In this document: positions 44,638-54,083 of the stretch, in pieces
Numbering within the stretch: the stretch's first letter is position 1
Layout: the number at the start of each line of letters is the position of its first letter
DNA from: G963667675 sp965197565
GTDB lineage: Bacteria; Chloroflexota; Dehalococcoidia; Lucifugimonadales; UBA3495
Reading direction: 5' to 3'
Length of the DNA stretch: 64,000 bases
Assembly: GCA_965197565.1 (NCBI GenBank)
Contig: CBDANK010000003.1
Location: forward strand, 806,001-870,000
Notes under the pieces: model-generated
What the model was told of the DNA's origin: nothing
What the model saw: the letters and a program-made list of their open reading frames with translations, nothing else
The model's database searches: none
Made by a program: the position numbers and the translations under genes

Positions 44638-44958
44638 ATGACCGGAACCAGGATGCACACCCCCTGGGGTTACCCCCAGGACATCGAGGAACTGGCCGAA
44701 GGCGTCTGGCGGGTTTCCACCGCCAGCCACGGCGGCCTGAAGCTCAGCCGGGAGCGGTGGGAGGAACTGCCGGACCGGGTCAGGGACTCGTTCCTTACCC
44801 CTACGTTTGCGGAGGAGGACTGCGAGGAACCCATCGCCAGGACCCTGCTGGGAATCGGCAACGACCGCGACCGCGAGTTCGCCCTGAAGGTGGCGGGCTA
44901 CTTCGACCGGTACGCCCCGGCGCTGCCTCACCTGCAAGAAAAGGGAGGTAGCCGATGA
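44638..44958 (+). CDS. DUF7007-like small protein
   Basis: 106 residues with a TTAAGGAGG site. It starts with the motif MTGTRMHTPWGYPQDIEELAEGVWRV then STASHGGLKLSRERWEEL, a pattern of the DUF7007 family of phage and plasmid accessory proteins; function unknown. No membrane segment. The downstream TSCPD gene overlaps by 4 bases, so they are co-translated. Confidence 0.72.
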   Translation: MTGTRMHTPWGYPQDIEELAEGVWRVSTASHGGLKLSRERWEELPDRVRDSFLTPTFAEEDCEEPIARTLLGIGNDRDREFALKVAGYFDRYAPALPHLQEKGGSR

Positions 44959-45356
44959 CCGCTACTACGACGCGGAGCAGGCCCCGCAGCCTGCCCAGCA
45001 CCACTACCAAGTTGTCAACGGAATTGGGCAACCTCTACGTCACTGTCTGCCTGGACGAGGACGGAAACCCCTTCGAGGTCTTCGGGTCCCTCGGCAAGGC
45101 CGGCAGCCTCCAGCACGGGGTCACCGAGCTGGCCTGCCGGTTGGTCTCCCTCCACCTGCGGCGGGGAACGCCGCTCGACGAAATCGTGGACCAGTGCCAG
45201 GGCATCAGCGAGATGCAGCCCTGGCCCAACGTGATGGAGGACGGCAGCACGGTCTACGTGCGCGGCCTCGGCGACGGAATCGCCCTGATTCTCAGGGGCC
45301 ACCTGGAGGCACAGCAGGAGGTGCAGGCGGAAGCCCTCAGGTTGGCCGCCGACTGA
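44955..45356 (+). CDS. TSCPD-domain protein
   Basis: 133 residues. The region GNLYVTVCLDEDGNPFEVFGSLGKAGS then ELACRLVSLHLRRG matches the TSCPD domain otherwise found at the C-terminus of class II ribonucleotide reductases and in mobile-element proteins. The first 25 residues are basic. As a stand-alone protein its role is unknown; in this module it may bind nucleic acid or nucleotides. It ends before a hairpin at 45388. Confidence 0.75.
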   Translation: MTATTTRSRPRSLPSTTTKLSTELGNLYVTVCLDEDGNPFEVFGSLGKAGSLQHGVTELACRLVSLHLRRGTPLDEIVDQCQGISEMQPWPNVMEDGSTVYVRGLGDGIALILRGHLEAQQEVQAEALRLAAD

Positions 45357-45387
45357 GCAATTGCAACAGACCTGGCAAGGCACACAC

Positions 45388-45422
45388 GGGGCCGTCTCTC
45401 TTCGGAGGTCGGCCCCGCTCTT
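45388..45422 (+). terminator. Second GGGGCCG hairpin, weak terminator
   Basis: GGGGCCG (45388-45394) pairs with CGGCCCC (45410-45416) around a loop with TCTTCGGA, followed by GCTCTT. The T-run is poor, so it may be a weak terminator or a regulatory hairpin. It resembles the hairpin at 44574. Confidence 0.5.
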
Positions 45423-45460
45423 CACCTATCGGACGAAAACATTGCGGAGGAAGGACAACC

Positions 45461-46495
45461 ATGACGACGACCATTGACAGCAAGACGGACGTCTACTCGC
45501 GGCCCAACGCCCGCTTTGACGCGGACGGGACCCTGGAGATCCGGGCCTCGGCGGTGGGCAACTGCCGCCGCGCCCTCTGGTACGAGGCCAACGAGTACCC
45601 GGTCACCAACGCGCGTACCGAGGAGTCCCTGACCGTCCTGGAGGCGGGCAACGCCCTGGAGCCGGTGGTGATCAGGGCCATGCGCCGCGCCGGTTGGGGC
45701 ATCACCCCGGCCGACCGGGACAACCCTGAAATGATGTCCCTGCGCCTCGGCCCCACGCTGGTGGTAACCGGCCATGTGGACGCCACCGGCATCGTCCCCA
45801 TCTTCGGGGACGAACCCAGCGTCATCGAGATCAAGACCCGGGGGCCGGAAGCCTACAAGCGTTGGCGGACCCTGGGGGCGGAGCGCAGCCACCCGGAGTC
45901 GGTCTGGCAGGCCGCCCTCTACACCTGCAGCACCTTCAACGAGGCCCGCGACGCGGTGATCGCCACGATGGACACCGGCTCCAGGCAGTGGGACTTCGAG
46001 GTAATTCCGGCGGAACGGGTGGAACGGGCCTTTGCGCAAGCCTGCGAACGGCTGGGGACCATCGGCGCCCACCACCTGCTGCACGGGCGGGACTCTCAGG
46101 CCCTGCCGGAGCGGGACTTCACCGCAGACGACTGGCAGTGCAAACGCTGCCCCTTCCTCAACACCTGCCTGCCTGGTTCGGCGGCGGTGGCTGAGAAACC
46201 GGAAGAGGAACCCGCCGAGGACGCCGAGCCGGTGACCGAAGACGAGGCGCAGGCTGCCCTCCGGGAGTACGAGAACGCCCAGGAGATGCTGAAGGCCATC
46301 GAGGAGGACAAGCAGTGGGCCTTGGGGATGCTGCGGACCTGGCTCACGCAGCAGGGCAGGGACAAGGCCAAGCTGGAGGGGCGGGAGAAGACCCGCACCG
46401 TGGGGATGGTGAAGTCCACCAGGTACAACGTCGACCACAAGAAGCTGAACGCCCTGTTGGACCCGGAGACTAGTAGAGCCTCACTGTTGTATTGA
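45461..46495 (+). pseudogene. Cas4/RecB-like PD-(D/E)xK nuclease, 3' end replaced by IS630
   Basis: About 335 residues of nuclease sequence from ATG 45461 (GGAGG upstream). The RecB-type motifs are TGHVDATG (catalytic Asp), SVIEIKTR (E-x-K) and a Q-A-A-L-Y segment. The four cysteines are in SAVGNCRRALW and CKRCPFLNTC, a 4Fe-4S layout as in Cas4 and AddB. A long acidic linker (PEEEPAEDAEP) and a coiled-coil segment follow. The gene enters the IS630 element at about 46470 and stops at 46495 on IS sequence, so the last part of the protein is missing. The remaining core may still be active. Confidence 0.82.
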
Positions 46496-47116
46496 TGGGT
46501 ATAGGGACTTGAGCTTGATGCGGGCGTCCTCGGTTGTGAAGCGCCAGTCCACCTGAATTACGTCCCGGTTCCGTTGGTCCTGCCATGCGCCTGTTTCCCG
46601 TTCCAGGACTTCCTGGCTGGGTATCCGGCGATCCAAGCACTGCCGCGCCAGCACCCCCAGTTCGATCTCGGCCATATTAAGCCAACTCCCGTGCTTCGGG
46701 GTGTAATGTATCTCCAGCCGTTGGGCAATGCGCCGTGCCTCCGCCGGCTCGAAAGCCTGGTATAGGGATGCCGGATGATGGGTGTTCAGGTTGTCCATCA
46801 CCAAGACTATCCGCTCCTTGTCGACATAGTCCTCGTCCACCAGTTTCTTGACCACCCGTGCCCAGTCGGCCTTGGTGCGCCGGTCCGTGACCTCCACCCG
46901 CCGCCATCCCTCCAGGGGCGCGAACAGCATGAACAGGTTGCTCACTCCGTTGCGTTGATATTCGTAATCGTATGCCATGGCTGCCCCCGGCCGCGACGGA
47001 CGGGGTTGGCGGGTCTCCTGCACCAGTTGCTTGCTGGTCTCGTCCAGACACACCAGCACCTCCCCCTCTCCGTAGGGACGGTGATAGACCTCCAACACGT
47101 CCTCCATGGCGCACAC
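46481..47116 (-). CDS. IS630 transposase, catalytic (DDE) part, second frame
   Basis: About 211 residues from a nominal start; the frame is open further upstream to about 47178. It carries the DDE triad of the mariner/IS630 family: Asp in CLDETSKQLV, Asp in VMDNLNTHH and Glu in LNMAEIELGVLA, with TPKHGSWLN before the last. It is normally the C-terminal half of a single product made by joining with the upstream frame at an A7 run (47178-47184). Confidence 0.85.
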   Translation of the reverse strand: MCAMEDVLEVYHRPYGEGEVLVCLDETSKQLVQETRQPRPSRPGAAMAYDYEYQRNGVSNLFMLFAPLEGWRRVEVTDRRTKADWARVVKKLVDEDYVDKERIVLVMDNLNTHHPASLYQAFEPAEARRIAQRLEIHYTPKHGSWLNMAEIELGVLARQCLDRRIPSQEVLERETGAWQDQRNRDVIQVDWRFTTEDARIKLKSLYPSIQQ

Positions 47117-47157
47117 AAAGTCCGCGCTCCCTTGGGGCGGGAGGCACCAGCATTCTT

Positions 47158-47625
47158 TCAGCCAAGGCTTGAGTTCGTTTTTTTCAGAGTCCGGCGCACC
47201 GTCTCTGTGCTGATGCTATCCACTATCTCCTGCGCCACCAATCCATCGGCCAGCATTTGCAGCGTCCAACTGACCCGTCCCTCCGGCGGTTGAGAGCAGG
47301 CCAAGGCTACCAGGTGGGCCTCACCCTGACCATCCAGCTTTTTCTTGCGGCGCTTTAGCTGCTGTTTGCGTCCCAGGGCTGCCTCCAGGCCCTCCTCCAC
47401 GCACCGGCGGCGCACCCGTTCCACCGTGGCGCTGCCCACCTTCAGGACCCAGGCTATATCCTCGTCCCTCATTGCGCTATCAACCTGGTTCTCATCGCTA
47501 AGCAGCAGAATGCGGGCGTGAGTCTGCTTGTAAGCCGCCGCCCAACCCTTGGACACCAATCCCTTCAGTTCCTCCTGTTCCTCCTCCGTAAGTCCCACTC
47601 GGTATTTCTTCATCATCACATCCAT
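47158..47625 (-). CDS. IS630 transposase, N-terminal DNA-binding part, first frame
   Basis: About 155 residues from ATG 47625 (MDVMMKKYRVGLTEEEQEEL). It has two helix-turn-helix-like regions, including the RDEDIAWVLKVGSATVERVRRRC segment, typical of IS630 transposase N-termini. It ends at 47158 just after an A7 run. Re-reading one A there (a -1 shift) continues into NELKPWLKECWCLPPQ, then the catalytic frame. A sequencing loss of one A would look the same. Confidence 0.8.
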   Translation of the reverse strand: MDVMMKKYRVGLTEEEQEELKGLVSKGWAAAYKQTHARILLLSDENQVDSAMRDEDIAWVLKVGSATVERVRRRCVEEGLEAALGRKQQLKRRKKKLDGQGEAHLVALACSQPPEGRVSWTLQMLADGLVAQEIVDSISTETVRRTLKKTNSSLG

Positions 47626-47710
47626 CCCCGCTTCCCGATTTTCTTTTTTGACTGCTAACCCATCATATCTCACCAGCCATCATTTCAATGATGGTCAGCT
47701 ACTAGTGGGG

Positions 47711-49261
47711 ATGGACGTAACCGGAAGGGGCGCTGTTGGCGGCCTGGTGGGCTACAATAATGGTGGAACGATAACCGCCAGCTACGCCACCGGCGCGGTC
47801 AGCGGCACCAACCAAGTTGGCGGCCTGGCGGGTTGGAACGAAGCTCTCGGGACGATAACCGCCAGCTACGCCACCGGCGCGGTCAGCGGCACTAACCAAG
47901 TTGGCGGCCTGGCGGGCTACAATGATGGTGGAACGATAACCGCCAGCTACTTCGACACCAACACCTCCCTCCTGACCGCCGCGACGGGCAATAATATGGA
48001 CAGCGGCGCATCCGGCAAGACCACCAGGGAGTTGCAGGAGCCCACGGAGGCCACGGGCATCTACTCCACGTGGGCCGCGGGCACGTGGCACTTCGGCGCG
48101 GACAACCAGTACCCGGCGCTGGTGGTGGACTTCGACAGCAACAGGCTCATCGACATAGGCACCCTGGCGCAGTTGCACGCCGTCCGCTGGGACCTAAACG
48201 GCGACGGGGCGGTGGACGACGCCAGCGACCCCACGGTCGAAGGCACCGATGCGGCCCTCTACGCCGCCGCCTTCCCCAACCCTGCCACGGGGATGGGCTG
48301 CCCCGATACTTGCCGCGGCTACGAGTTGAAGGCGTCCTTGGACTTCGACCCCGACGGCGACGGCCACCAGGACGGCGACGCCTACTGGAACTCCGGCGCT
48401 GGCTGGCTGCCCATCGACGACTCCACCACCGGTTTCAGCGGCGTCTTCAACGGCAACGGCCACACCATTTCCAACCTGTTCATAAACCGCGAAACCACCG
48501 ACTTCATTGGGCTGTTCGCCCGTCTGGAACCCGGCGGGATAATCCGGGTGGGGGTGGTGGATGCGGACGTAACCGGCGGGAGCTTTGTAGGCTCCTTGGT
48601 GGGCCGGAACATTGGAACGATAACCGGCAGCTACGCCACCGGCGCGGTCAACGGCTTCAACGCTGTTGGCGGCCTGGTGGGCCGGAACGTTGGAACGACA
48701 GCCGGCAGCTACGCCACCGGCGCGGTCAGCGGCATCGAAGGTGTCGGCGGCCTAGCGGGCCAGAACATTGGAACGATAACCGCCAGCTACGCCACCGGCG
48801 CGGTCAGCGGGATTTTCGGTGTCGGCGGCACCGACGGTGTCGGCGGCCTGGTGGGTTCTAACTATGAATCTGCAACGATAACCGCCAGCTATGCCACCGG
48901 CACGGTCAGCAGCATTTACGGTGCCGGTGGCCTGGTGGGTACTAACTTTGAGGGAACGATAACCGCCAGCTACTTCGACACCTACACCTCCGGCCTGACC
49001 GCCGCGACGGGCAATAATATGGATAGCGGCGCATCCGGCCAGACCACCGGGGAGTTGCAGGAGCCCACGGAGGCCACGGGCATCTACTCCACATGGGCCG
49101 CGGGCACGTGGCACTTCGGCGCGGACAACCAGTACCCGGCGCTGGTGGTGGACTTTGACGGTGATGCCGATACCCCGGCGACCTGGCAGGAGTTCGGCTA
49201 CCAGCTCCGCGAGGGGCCGGAGGAGCTGGCGCACAAGATCAACAATGGGCAGGTACGCTGA
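47711..49261 (+). pseudogene. Giant surface protein, GLUG-repeat N-terminal fragment
   Basis: About 516 codons from the IS630 edge to a stop at 49261. It contains at least nine GLUG-like units (VGGLVGYN-x-GTITASYATGAVSG pattern), an EF-hand-like or Ca-binding D-rich part (DLNGDGAVDDASD), and two nearly identical blocks ending WHFGADNQYPALVVDFD. GLUG repeats form beta-helical adhesin-like domains. The start and signal peptide are missing: the frame enters from the IS630 sequence. A single missing base near 49255 would join it to the next frame (INNGQV-TLTWTAPAT). Confidence 0.8.
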
Positions 49262-49512
49262 CCTGGACCGCCCCAGCCACCAGTCACTGGACTCCTCCCC
49301 CGGCCATCACCTACGCCGTCTACCGCGACGGCGCGGCGGTAACGGACGACGATCCCTCGACGCCGCTCACGCTTACCGATGCCGGGGTGACCATCGGCGA
49401 GTCCTACGAATACCAGGTGGCAGCCATAGTCAACGGCGGGGAAGCCAGCCGCAGCGCCCAGCTGTCGGTCTACGTGAGCAACGAGCCGCCCACCGTCACC
49501 GGCGAGGCCAGC

Positions 49513-49794
49513 TTCTCGACAGCGGAGAACGAGACTCTCGCCGGTACGGTGACATCGGAGGACGCGGACGACTCCATCACCGGCTACACTCTCGGCGGCG
49601 ATGACTACTCCAGCTTCAGCATCACGTTGAGTGGAGAGAATGGGGTGTTGACCTTCTCGACAGCGGAGAACGAGACCCTCGCCGGTACGGTGACATCGGA
49701 GGACGCGGACGACTCCATCACCGGCTACACTCTCGGCGGCGATGACTACTCCAGCTTCAGCATCACGTTGAGTGGAGAGAATGGGGTGTTGACC
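49513..49794. repeat. Tandem 141-bp repeat in the surface protein gene
   Basis: Two units (49513-49653 and 49654-49794) are nearly identical; each codes for 47 residues (FSTAENETLAG ... SGENGVLT). The near identity indicates recent duplication or gene conversion. Length is a multiple of three, so the reading frame is kept. Confidence 0.9.
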
Positions 49795-49950
49795 TTCAAG
49801 ACCGCTCCCGACTTCGAGGCTCCGGGGTCCCTCGCAGGGACCAACGTATACACCATCACCGTAACGGCCACGGGCGGCGCCGGCGACCGGGCGCTGGACT
49901 CCGACCCTCAGACCGTCACCGTAACCGTGACCGACGCCAACGACCCGCCG

Positions 49951-50568
49951 GTCTTCAGCAGCGGCGCAACGCCCAGCGTGGAGGAGAACACCGTCGACGT
50001 GGTCACCCTGGAAGCCAGCGACCAAGACGGCGATACCGTCAGCTTCAGCATCGACGCGACGGACGCGGCCACCGGCGGCGAGCACCGGGACCTGTTCGAG
50101 ATCGCCTCCGGCGTGCTCCGCTTCAAGGCGGCGCCCGACTTCGAGAACGGCGCGGGCAGCGGCTCGGACTCAAACATCTACGAGGTGATCGTCACCGCCA
50201 GCGACAGCACGGTGTCGGTCAGGCAGACCGTCACCGTGACCGACGTGAACGAGTCGCCGGTTTTCAGCAGCGGCGCGACGCCCAGCGTGGAGGAGAACAC
50301 CGTCGACGTGGTCGCCCTGGCGGCCAGCGACCAAGACGGCGATCCCGTCAGCTTCAGCATCGACGCGACGGACGCGGCCACCGGCGGCGAGCACCGGGAC
50401 CTGTTCGAGATCGCCTCCGGCGTGCTCCGCTTCAAGGCGGCGCCCGACTTCGAGAACGGCGCGGGCAGCGGCTCGGACTCAAACATCTACGAGGTGATCG
50501 TCACCGCCAGCGACAGCACGGTGTCGGTCGCGCAGACCGTCACCGTGACCGTTACCGACGCCAACGAG
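49951..50568. repeat. Tandem 309-bp repeat in the surface protein gene
   Basis: Two cadherin-type units (period 309 bp, 103 residues) share FSSGATPSVEENTVDVV and FKAAPDFENGAGSGSDSNI almost unchanged. They differ at a few residues only (VTLEASD against VALAASD, GDTVS against GDPVS). Confidence 0.88.
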
Positions 50569-51463
50569 GCCCCGTCCACACCGGCCCTCGCCAACCAGCA
50601 AACGATACAGGGTGAAGCGTTCACCTACACCTTCGACCCGTCCGCGGACCCCGAGGGCCACCCGGTCTCCTACACCGCCGCGATGCAGGATAGCATCGTC
50701 CTGCCGGTCTGGCTGACGTTCGACGCCGGTGCCCGCAGGTTCTCCGTCACGACCTCCGATCCCTCCTTGCCTGGCGATTATGACATGACCGTCACCGCCA
50801 GCGACGACCAATCGCCCCCGTTGACTTCCCAAGCCTCCTTCCGCCTCACCGTAATTGCGGCGGGCGCGCCCCAACGGCCCGGCGGCAGCCGCGGCGGCAG
50901 GGGTCCCTCCGACCGGAGGCCGACCTTCGGCTCTCAGACGGTGACCAACCAGACCTACGAGGCGGGCGAGGACGTGGGTACGGTGCGACTGCCCGGAGCC
51001 AGCGGCGGCGACGGCTCACTACGCTACACCCTGACGCCGACCCTGCCCGCGGGGATGAGCTTCGACAGTGACGCCCGCACTATCACCGGCACGCCCAGGG
51101 CGGCTTTCTCCCGAACGCGGTTCACCTACACCGCGAGAGATTCTGACGGCGACCCAGTGTCCCTGCGCTTCTACATCTCCGTCACCGTCACCAACGTGGA
51201 CGAGGGCGCCGAGATCCTGGGCGACATCGACGGCGAGGTTACCGAGGCCGGCGGCAAAGACAACGCCGACGGCGGCACGCCCACGGCCAGCGGCAGCCTC
51301 CGGGTCATGGACCCGGACGCCGGCCAGACCTTCGGCTTCGTCCCGCGGGAGGGCGACAACGCGGTGCAGGGGACCTACGGTACCTTCACCATCACCGCCG
51401 CCGGCTTCTGGACCTACACCCTGGACAACGACCGCGCCGCCACCGAGGCCCTGGACGCCGGAG

Positions 51464-52129
51464 ACACCGTGACCGTTGAGTTCACGGTCACCGCCGCCGA
51501 CGACCCGGTTACCCCCACGGAAGGGGTGGTCACCATCATCGTCAACGGCACCAACGACGTCTCCGTCATCGCCGGCGACACCACCGGCGCAGTCACCGAG
51601 GACGCCGCGGGCGACACCGCCGACGGGACCCTGGCCGTCTCCGACCCGGACGCTGGCGACAGCCCTACCATCGTCGCCGTGGCGACCCCCACTCCCGCCG
51701 ACAACGGCTACGGCTCCTTCACTGTCACCGCCGGCGGGGTGTGGACCTACACCCTGGACAACGACCGCGCCGCCACCGAGGCCCTAGACGCCGGAGACAC
51801 CGTGACCGTTGAGTTCACGGTCACCGCCGCCGACGACCCGGTTACCCCCACGGAAGGGGTGGTCACCATCATCGTCAACGGCACCAACGACGTCTCCGTC
51901 ATCGCCGGCGACACCACCGGCGCAGTCACCGAGGACGCCGCGGGCGACACCGCCGACGGGACCCTGGCCGTCTCCGACCCGGACGCTGGCGACAGCCCCA
52001 CCATCGTCGCCGTGGCGACCCCCACTCCCGCCGACAACGGCTACGGCTCCTTCACCGTCACCGCCGGCGGGGTGTGGACCTACACCCTGGACAACACCGC
52101 CGCAGCCACCAACGCTCTGGACGCGAACG
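51464..52129. repeat. Tandem 333-bp repeat in the surface protein gene
   Basis: VCBS units with period 333 bp (51464 to 51797): GDTVTVEFTVTAADDPVTP and AGDTTGAVTEDAAGDTADG repeat almost without change. The second ends in NTAAATNALDANETVTDTF, so the third partial unit diverges. Confidence 0.88.
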
Positions 52130-52179
52130 AAACCGTAACCGACACCTTCACCGTCGGGGCCTCCGATGGGAACACCTAA

Positions 52180-53391
52180 GTGGTCACCATCACCGTGACC
52201 GGAGCCAACGACGCGCCAACGGCGGATGCGGGGGAAAACCGGGAGGTGGCCGAGGGCGAGACGGTAACCCTGAACGGGTCGGGCAGCAGCGACCCGGAGG
52301 GCCAGACGCTGAGTTATACCTGGACTCAGACCGGCGGGACCACGGTTGCCCTGAATGGCGTGAACACCGCGACGCCGAGCTTCACCGCGCCGGCGGCCCC
52401 GGCAACGCTGGAGTTCAGCTTGACGGTGAACGACGGTGCGCTGGACTCGGCAGCGGACACGGTAATCTGCACGGTGTCCAAGGAAGTGGGCGGCCCTGCC
52501 GTCTCCATCAAGGCGGTCGCAGCCTCGGTCACCGAAGGGGAGGCCGTCATATTCACCATCGAGGCAAGCCCTGCGCCGAGCACGCCTCTGGACATCACTA
52601 TCGCAGTCTCCGGCGGCGCGTCCTTCGGAGTCCCGAACGGCAATCGGACGGTGACCATCCCCGCCGACGCGAACTCTACGACGCTTTCCCTGAGCACTGC
52701 CAACGACCGCCGGGACGAACCCGACGGGAGTATCACCGCCACGGTACAGGCTGGGAACGGGTACACTGTCAGCATCAGTTCGTTCAGCGCCTCGGTCGCC
52801 GTCAACGACAACGACCCGCCACGACGCTCCAGTGGCGGCGAGGGCGGCGGGACCGACCGGACCCCGACCTTCGGCTCGCAGACGGTGACCGACCAGACCT
52901 ACACGGCGGGCAAGGACATGAGAACGGTGCGGCTGCCCGCCGCCTCTGGTGGCGACGGCTCACTGCGCTACACCTTGGCGCCAGCCCTACCCGCGGGGAT
53001 GAGCTTCGACAGCGACGCCCGCACTATCACCGGCACGCCCAGGGCGGCGTTCCCCCGGACGCGGTTCACCTACACCGCAACCGATGCCGACGGCGACTCC
53101 GTGTCTCTGCGTTTCTACATCACCGTCACCGTCACCAACGTGGACGAGGGCGCCGGGTCCCGGGTCATCCCCACCCCGGAGCCAGGGCCGACCGAGTTTC
53201 CGGTCCCAGCGGCCACACCCATAGCAGCGGCTACGGTGGTTTCGCCCTCGCCGACGCCCACCGCAACACCCTCACTGCCCACACAGGAGGACGGCGGCGG
53301 CGTTGGCACATGGGTCTGGGCGGTTATAGGCGGGGTGCTCGGCCTCGCGGTCGTTGGCGTCGCCATCACCGCCGTGCGGCGTAGGCGATAG
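52180..53391 (+). pseudogene. Giant surface protein, PKD/Calx-beta C-terminal fragment with membrane anchor
   Basis: 403 codons in the same frame as the upstream fragment, directly after its TAA. In order: the end of a VCBS unit, a PKD-type domain (GSSDPEGQTLSYTWTQTGG), a Calx-beta-like unit (VTEGEAVIFTIEASPAPST), a second Ig-like unit nearly identical to that at 50.9 kb, a Pro/Thr linker (PTPEPGPTEFPVP), and a single transmembrane segment (VWAVIGGVLGLAVVGVAITAV) followed by RRRR. So the intact protein would be a long cell-surface fibre anchored at its C-terminus. Without the N-terminal part this piece has no export signal. Confidence 0.85.
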
Positions 53392-53453
53392 CGCGGACGC
53401 TTATATAGCGTTCTGCTTGGGTATGAGCTAACTAGATACTGAAAGGAGGATCC

Positions 53454-53771
53454 ATGACTAGATTGTGCATGATAGCTGTGGTGCTCGTGTTGATGCTGGC
53501 GGCGGCAGGGTGTCGCGGTGCTCCCAGTGCTTCAATCAGCGCGGAGGAGGTATCCGACACGTCTGCGGTCCTGGTGATGCGGCACGCGCCGGAGGGCGGC
53601 GGGTACACCTGGGCCTTGTCGCCATGCCGGGCACTGCCGGAGGATGGGCGGGTGCAACTGCTGGGACTGACGCCGGGGATGGCGTACACGGCGACGCTGT
53701 GGGCCGACACTGAGTGTCAGGAGGACCTGGACTCGGTGCGCTTCCGCACTCTAATCCGCAATTCCAACTGA
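53454..53771 (+). CDS. Small lipoprotein with FN3-like domain
   Basis: 105 residues; AAAGGAGG precedes the ATG. The signal MIAVVLVLMLAAAGC ends in a lipobox whose Cys would be lipidated. The mature part (VSDTSAVLVMRHAP ... LTPGMAYTATLWADTEC) has a fibronectin-type III flavour. It follows the giant surface protein and may be a partner on the cell surface. Function unknown. Confidence 0.78.
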   Translation: MTRLCMIAVVLVLMLAAAGCRGAPSASISAEEVSDTSAVLVMRHAPEGGGYTWALSPCRALPEDGRVQLLGLTPGMAYTATLWADTECQEDLDSVRFRTLIRNSN

Positions 53772-54083
53772 TACACTACCCATGCTCGGCAGACGCTAGG
53801 GGGCCGCCCGTCGCGCCGCCCCCGGTGGGGTCAAGCCGCGCCGGGAACCGACCAGGGTCTTTCAATTTTCAGAAAAATCCCCTCTCTCCCTGGGAGAGGG
53901 TTAGGGTGAGGGCGTTGGTGCGATGGGTTTACCCCCTGACCCCAGCCCTCTCCCCCAAGGAGAGGGAGAACTGAAAGCCCCTGGGGCTGCCATGACGCTC
54001 ATGACAGAGATGCGAGTGAGTGTGAGATAATTGAAGTCCAAGTGATGACCAGGTATTGCCGAGTCCAAGCGACAGGTGAATGC
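53772..54083. repeat. Intergenic region with GC-rich imperfect inverted repeat (REP-like)
   Basis: CCCTCTCTCCCTGGGAGAGG at 53880 onward and, reversed, CCCTCTCCTTGGGGGAGAGG near 53966 form an imperfect inverted repeat of about 33 bp around an 18-base spacer. This GAGAGGG-TTAGGGTGAGGG style is a common dispersed bacterial palindrome. The remaining bases hold no recognised gene. Confidence 0.6.

Larger units (their letters stand above)
46473..47702 (-). mobile_element. IS630-family insertion sequence
   Basis: About 1.23 kb bounded by TA dinucleotides (46471-46472 and 47703-47704) that are the usual IS630 target. The inner ends GTAG start imperfect inverted repeats of about 30 bp: the left GTAGAGCC...TATTGATGGG matches the right (reverse) GTAGCTGA...AATGATGGC. 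Two minus-strand frames encode the transposase. The genes on both sides are different and both truncated at the junction, so a deletion or rearrangement followed insertion. Confidence 0.8.
49255..52179 (+). pseudogene. Giant surface protein, FN3/cadherin/VCBS middle fragment
   Basis: About 970 codons open from the frameshift. In order: FN3-type (TLTWTAPATS ... YEYQVAA), two tandem AENETL units, two cadherin-like units ending FENGAGSGSD, a putative Ig-like unit (FGSQTVTNQTYEAG ... PAGMSFDSDARTITGTP), and three VCBS-like units (AGDTTGAVTEDAAGDTADG ... WTYTLDN). These are extracellular adhesion or Ca-binding repeats. It ends in frame at TAA 52177-52179, within the VCBS pattern (DGNT-stop-VVTITVTGAND), so this is a nonsense change in an otherwise continuous gene. 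Confidence 0.85.

Noticed and set aside
49513..52129. Regularly repeated DNA that could suggest a CRISPR array
   Set aside because: Units are 141-333 bp, contiguous, in frame and protein-coding; no short repeat with unique spacers is present. No cas operon exists; the Cas4-like nuclease stands alone in a recombination module.
51068..52138. Long Pro/Thr/Ser-rich frames in other phases of the surface-protein gene
   Set aside because: They are shadows caused by high GC content and repeats; the VCBS frame gives clear domains.
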